DNA of 16,071 nucleotides from Pseudomonadota bacterium (GTDB lineage Bacteria; Pseudomonadota; Gammaproteobacteria; JAKAQQ01), in the NCBI GenBank assembly GCA_021852325.1, contig JAJZNM010000083.1, positions 1-16,071 of the forward strand, written 5' to 3'. The notes beneath the pieces are model-generated. The model was given only the letters and a program-made list of their open reading frames with translations. It ran no database searches and was not told where the DNA came from. This document shows, piece by piece, positions 14,348 through 16,071 of this stretch. The first letter of the stretch is position 1, and each line of letters opens with the position of its first letter. Position numbers and translations under genes: made by a program.

Positions 14348-14374
14348 TTGTCATACGACAGGATTTATTACAGT
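14348..14374 (+). promoter_or_regulatory. Weak candidate promoter of cysH
   Basis: TTGTCA (14348-14353, five of six -35 matches) is followed after 15 bases by TACAGT (14369-14374, four of six -10 matches). The spacer is shorter than optimal. The predicted leader to the cysH ATG would be about 35 bases. Confidence 0.3.
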
Positions 14375-14416
14375 CTGCTCCCGGCCTTCAACATACGGGG
14401 AGACAGTGAGGAACCC

Positions 14417-15139
14417 ATGAGGTTAGAAACCAGGATTCAGGATGTGCTCCTCCTGTTCGGCGAATTGCGGAACGCGCCATACGCACCGGCGGTTTTTGCC
14501 ACCAGCTTCGGGGCAGAAGACATGGTCCTCACGGACCTGATTGCGAAGCATGCGCCTTGGATAGAGATATTTACCCTTGATACCGGCCGATTGCCGGAGG
14601 AAACCTACCGGCTGATGCAGGAAACCCGGGGGCACTACCACCTCCCGATCCAAGTGTATTTTCCGGTGCACGAGACAGTGGAGGACTATGCCCGGGAACA
14701 CGGACCTAACGCCTTTTATGAAAGCCGGGAACTGCGCAAGATCTGTTGCCGTATGCGTAAGGTTGAACCCTTGCAGAGGGCATTGCGGGGCAAAAGGGCT
14801 TGGGTGACCGGAATGCGCCGGGAGCAGGCGCTTTCACGGCAGGACCTCGCCGTCCGGGAATGGGATGCGGCCCACGAACTGCTCAAGTTTAATCCCATGG
14901 CCGATTGGCGTGGTGAAGAAGTCTGGGATTATATCCGTCGTTTTGAAGTGCCCTACAACCCTCTTCATGACCAGAGTTATCCCAGCATCGGCTGTGCCCC
15001 CTGCACGCGCGCCATCTCTCCAGATCAAGATATCCGCGCAGGTCGTTGGTGGTGGGAGAATCCGGCTACCAGAGAGTGTGGCTTGCATGTCGTTGACGGT
15101 AAACTGATCCGCACCAAGCCAGCAACACCACAAGATTGA
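14417..15139 (+). CDS. cysH: Assimilatory adenylyl-sulfate (APS) reductase, CysH family
   Basis: CysH reduces activated sulfate to sulfite with electrons from thioredoxin, in the cytoplasm. The 240-residue protein has the PAPS-reductase nucleotide-binding start ATSFGAEDMVLTDL (28-41) and LDTGRLPEET. It also has a cysteine pair Cys110-Cys111 (KICCRMRK) and a second pair Cys193/Cys196 (IGCAPCTR). These four cysteines bind a [4Fe-4S] cluster in the APS-using branch; strict PAPS reductases lack them. The catalytic Cys221 lies in the RECGLH motif near the C-terminus. GAGGA four bases before the ATG at 14417 decides the start; the frame stays open upstream, with no domain match. It stands alone in decayed DNA, with no cysD, cysN or sat beside it. 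Sulfite is the co-substrate of the sqdB product. Confidence 0.94.
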   Translation: MRLETRIQDVLLLFGELRNAPYAPAVFATSFGAEDMVLTDLIAKHAPWIEIFTLDTGRLPEETYRLMQETRGHYHLPIQVYFPVHETVEDYAREHGPNAFYESRELRKICCRMRKVEPLQRALRGKRAWVTGMRREQALSRQDLAVREWDAAHELLKFNPMADWRGEEVWDYIRRFEVPYNPLHDQSYPSIGCAPCTRAISPDQDIRAGRWWWENPATRECGLHVVDGKLIRTKPATPQD

Positions 15140-15299
15140 GCCCATAACGGCTGTAAAGCAGACCATTGCCAATCACGGCTATAACCCTCTCGTCGCTATC
15201 CAAATGGCCCTGCCCGGTCAACTCTACGCTGCAACCGGACGAGTAGTTACGCCTTGGGTACAGCCGCAGCAACTCGCTCAAGGAGCCCGGATCGTGGAT

Positions 15300-15765
15300 C
15301 GAGGCCTCCCGCTACGAGCACTGGACCGCGTAGATGATGCATCAGATACCAGAGGAAGTCGGCAACTTCCTCCAGAGAGAGGGGGTTGGGGATGCAACAC
15401 CTCGTCGCGACCGCAATGGTCCATTGGCGCATCGAGAGCGACTACCCAGAACTGTGAAATCTGAACTCGGGTTGCATCACGACGAAGGGCGCAGCAATTG
15501 GCGCAGCTTTCATCATCATGCGAGTCTCTGCAATGCCGCCTACGAATTTCTGATGCGCGAGCGATTACGCAGTTAAAAACTCCGCTCGACTCAAAACGCC
15601 TGCCACGCCTGCCGTACCTACAGGCTTCTGCCCACGCGGGTCTCGCGCCGATGCAGTGTCACGTTCCCCACTCGATCGCGACGATGGCATTCCGTCTGGG
15701 TCGCCTCACCGCCAGAGGCGTTCCCCCTTTGTCCCTGCTGCGGCGTAAAGATCTCCCGGCGGCAG
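15300..15765 (+). pseudogene. IS701-family transposase remnant (C-terminal part, frameshifted)
   Basis: The C-terminal end of a DDE transposase of the IS701 type can be read across several frames. QHLVATAMVHWRIESDYPEL (15392-15451) corresponds to the family's LV...RWRIERDYQELK. After a frame change near 15452 comes KSELGLHHDEGRSNWRSF, then HHHASLCNAAYEFLMRERL, ending with a TAA at 15574-15576. A further piece, HVPHSIATMAFRLGRL (about 15660-15707), and PLCPCCG in yet another frame (about 15725-15745) match the family's usual tail. At least two frameshifts and a missing N-terminal two thirds show it is dead. The 5' limit is uncertain; sequence 15140-15300 has no readable homology. Confidence 0.75.
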
Positions 15766-15790
15766 CGTGATTTATAACAACAGTAGAATT

Positions 15791-15888
15791 AATGTTACGA
15801 TACCTGGATGCAGGATGCATAAGGTGAACTACATCGTGCCCCCCTGATTGATCTCGCAGGGAGGCCAGCCCACGATTCGTGGGCAGAA
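15791..15888 (+). repeat. Degenerate direct repeat, copy B
   Basis: Copy B of the repeat at 13630-13740, in the same orientation, 49 bases before the flippase start and just after the transposase remnant. In frame with its first AAT it reads NVTIPGCRMHKVNYIVPP and then a stop, against NVTRPPGCRM and IVPSG in copy A. Weak similarity (a CAGAT-CTTCC block) may continue to about 15925. No known element was recognised. Confidence 0.75.
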
Positions 15889-15936
15889 CAATGGAATGAT
15901 TGAGTGATCCCAGATCTTCCTGCAGGCAAGTGGCCC

Positions 15937-16071
15937 ATGAAACCCTGGTCAGAATACAGCCACTCTTGGACACAGCGGTTCACACGGGGAACGATCTCGG
16001 TGCTTCTGCTGCGGTCATGCGGGATGAGTCTGGCATTCGGACTCAATGTTTTGTTGGCCCGACTGTTGGGT
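15937..16071 (+). CDS. Probable polysaccharide flippase, Wzx type (partial, N-terminus)
   Basis: Only the first 45 codons are inside the window, and the frame stays open to the right edge. After a polar start with Trp and Arg residues, the sequence TISVLLLRSCGMSLAFGLNV leads to LLARLLG. This is a membrane segment ending in the A-R-L-L-G motif that marks the end of the first helix in many Wzx/MATE-type oligosaccharide flippases. Such a protein would move lipid-linked repeat units across the inner membrane for the Wzy-type polymerase upstream. No strong Shine-Dalgarno sequence is visible (an AAGTGG lies nearby). The assignment rests on one segment and on context. Confidence 0.6.
   Translation, partial: MKPWSEYSHSWTQRFTRGTISVLLLRSCGMSLAFGLNVLLARLLG

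Larger units (their letters stand above)
13489..14416. other. Gene-poor disturbed stretch between wzz-type gene and cysH
   Basis: More than 900 bases without a gene I can support. Open frames exist on both strands but lack recognisable families, clear starts or sensible composition. The stretch includes the first copy of a degenerate direct repeat (13630-13740) and a weak cysH promoter candidate (14348-14374). A plus-strand fragment WVKPHQGIERPIPRS at 13539-13583 faintly recalls the C-terminal end of IS3/IS481-type integrases, but this is too short to call. The stretch is probably decayed mobile or coding DNA. Confidence 0.5.

Noticed and set aside
14309..14416. Upstream extension of the cysH frame (36 more codons)
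   Set aside because: The extension shows no similarity to CysH, whereas the ATG at 14417 has GAGGA four bases upstream and gives the normal family length.

Overview
The window looks like a GC-rich gammaproteobacterial or closely related chromosome. The left-hand block reads dapF, a DUF484 gene, xerC, hslV and hslU on the minus strand. This is a conserved housekeeping order in that group (established knowledge). No RNA gene or taxonomic marker is present, so a finer placement would be a guess.

Region 1 (1-3517, minus strand) is a tightly packed operon: lysine/peptidoglycan precursor epimerase (dapF), DUF484 protein, chromosome-dimer recombinase (xerC), and the HslUV protease, whose ATPase runs off the left edge. 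Successive genes share 4-base TTGA, GTGA or ATGA overlaps. Region 2 (3540-4953) holds a divergently transcribed CBS-pair protein, and a convergent SCO-type thioredoxin-fold protein with its own recognisable promoter.

Region 3 (5392-13466, plus strand) is a surface-polysaccharide operon. It encodes a CapD/WbpM-type nucleotide-sugar dehydratase, a clear UDP-sulfoquinovose synthase (SqdB), a Wzy/ligase-type membrane protein, two GT4-type glycosyltransferases, a non-hydrolysing UDP-GlcNAc 2-epimerase (WecB family) and a Wzz-type chain-length regulator. The 5' region carries weak regulatory candidates, including an ops-like heptamer. Region 4 (13467-16071) is disturbed DNA. It contains a gene-poor stretch, a four-cysteine assimilatory APS reductase (cysH), a frameshifted remnant of an IS701-family transposase and, at the right edge, the first 45 codons of a probable flippase (wzx). 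Two degenerate direct repeats, one after wzz and one before wzx, bracket the cysH/transposase segment.

The main biological reading is that SqdB needs sulfite to make UDP-sulfoquinovose and CysH makes sulfite from APS. The locus therefore looks like a sulfonated (sulfoquinovose-containing) exopolysaccharide or O-antigen pathway with a nearby sulfite supply, and no sulfolipid synthase is visible in the window. The individual families are recognised with good confidence. The polymer and the cysH coupling are inferences.
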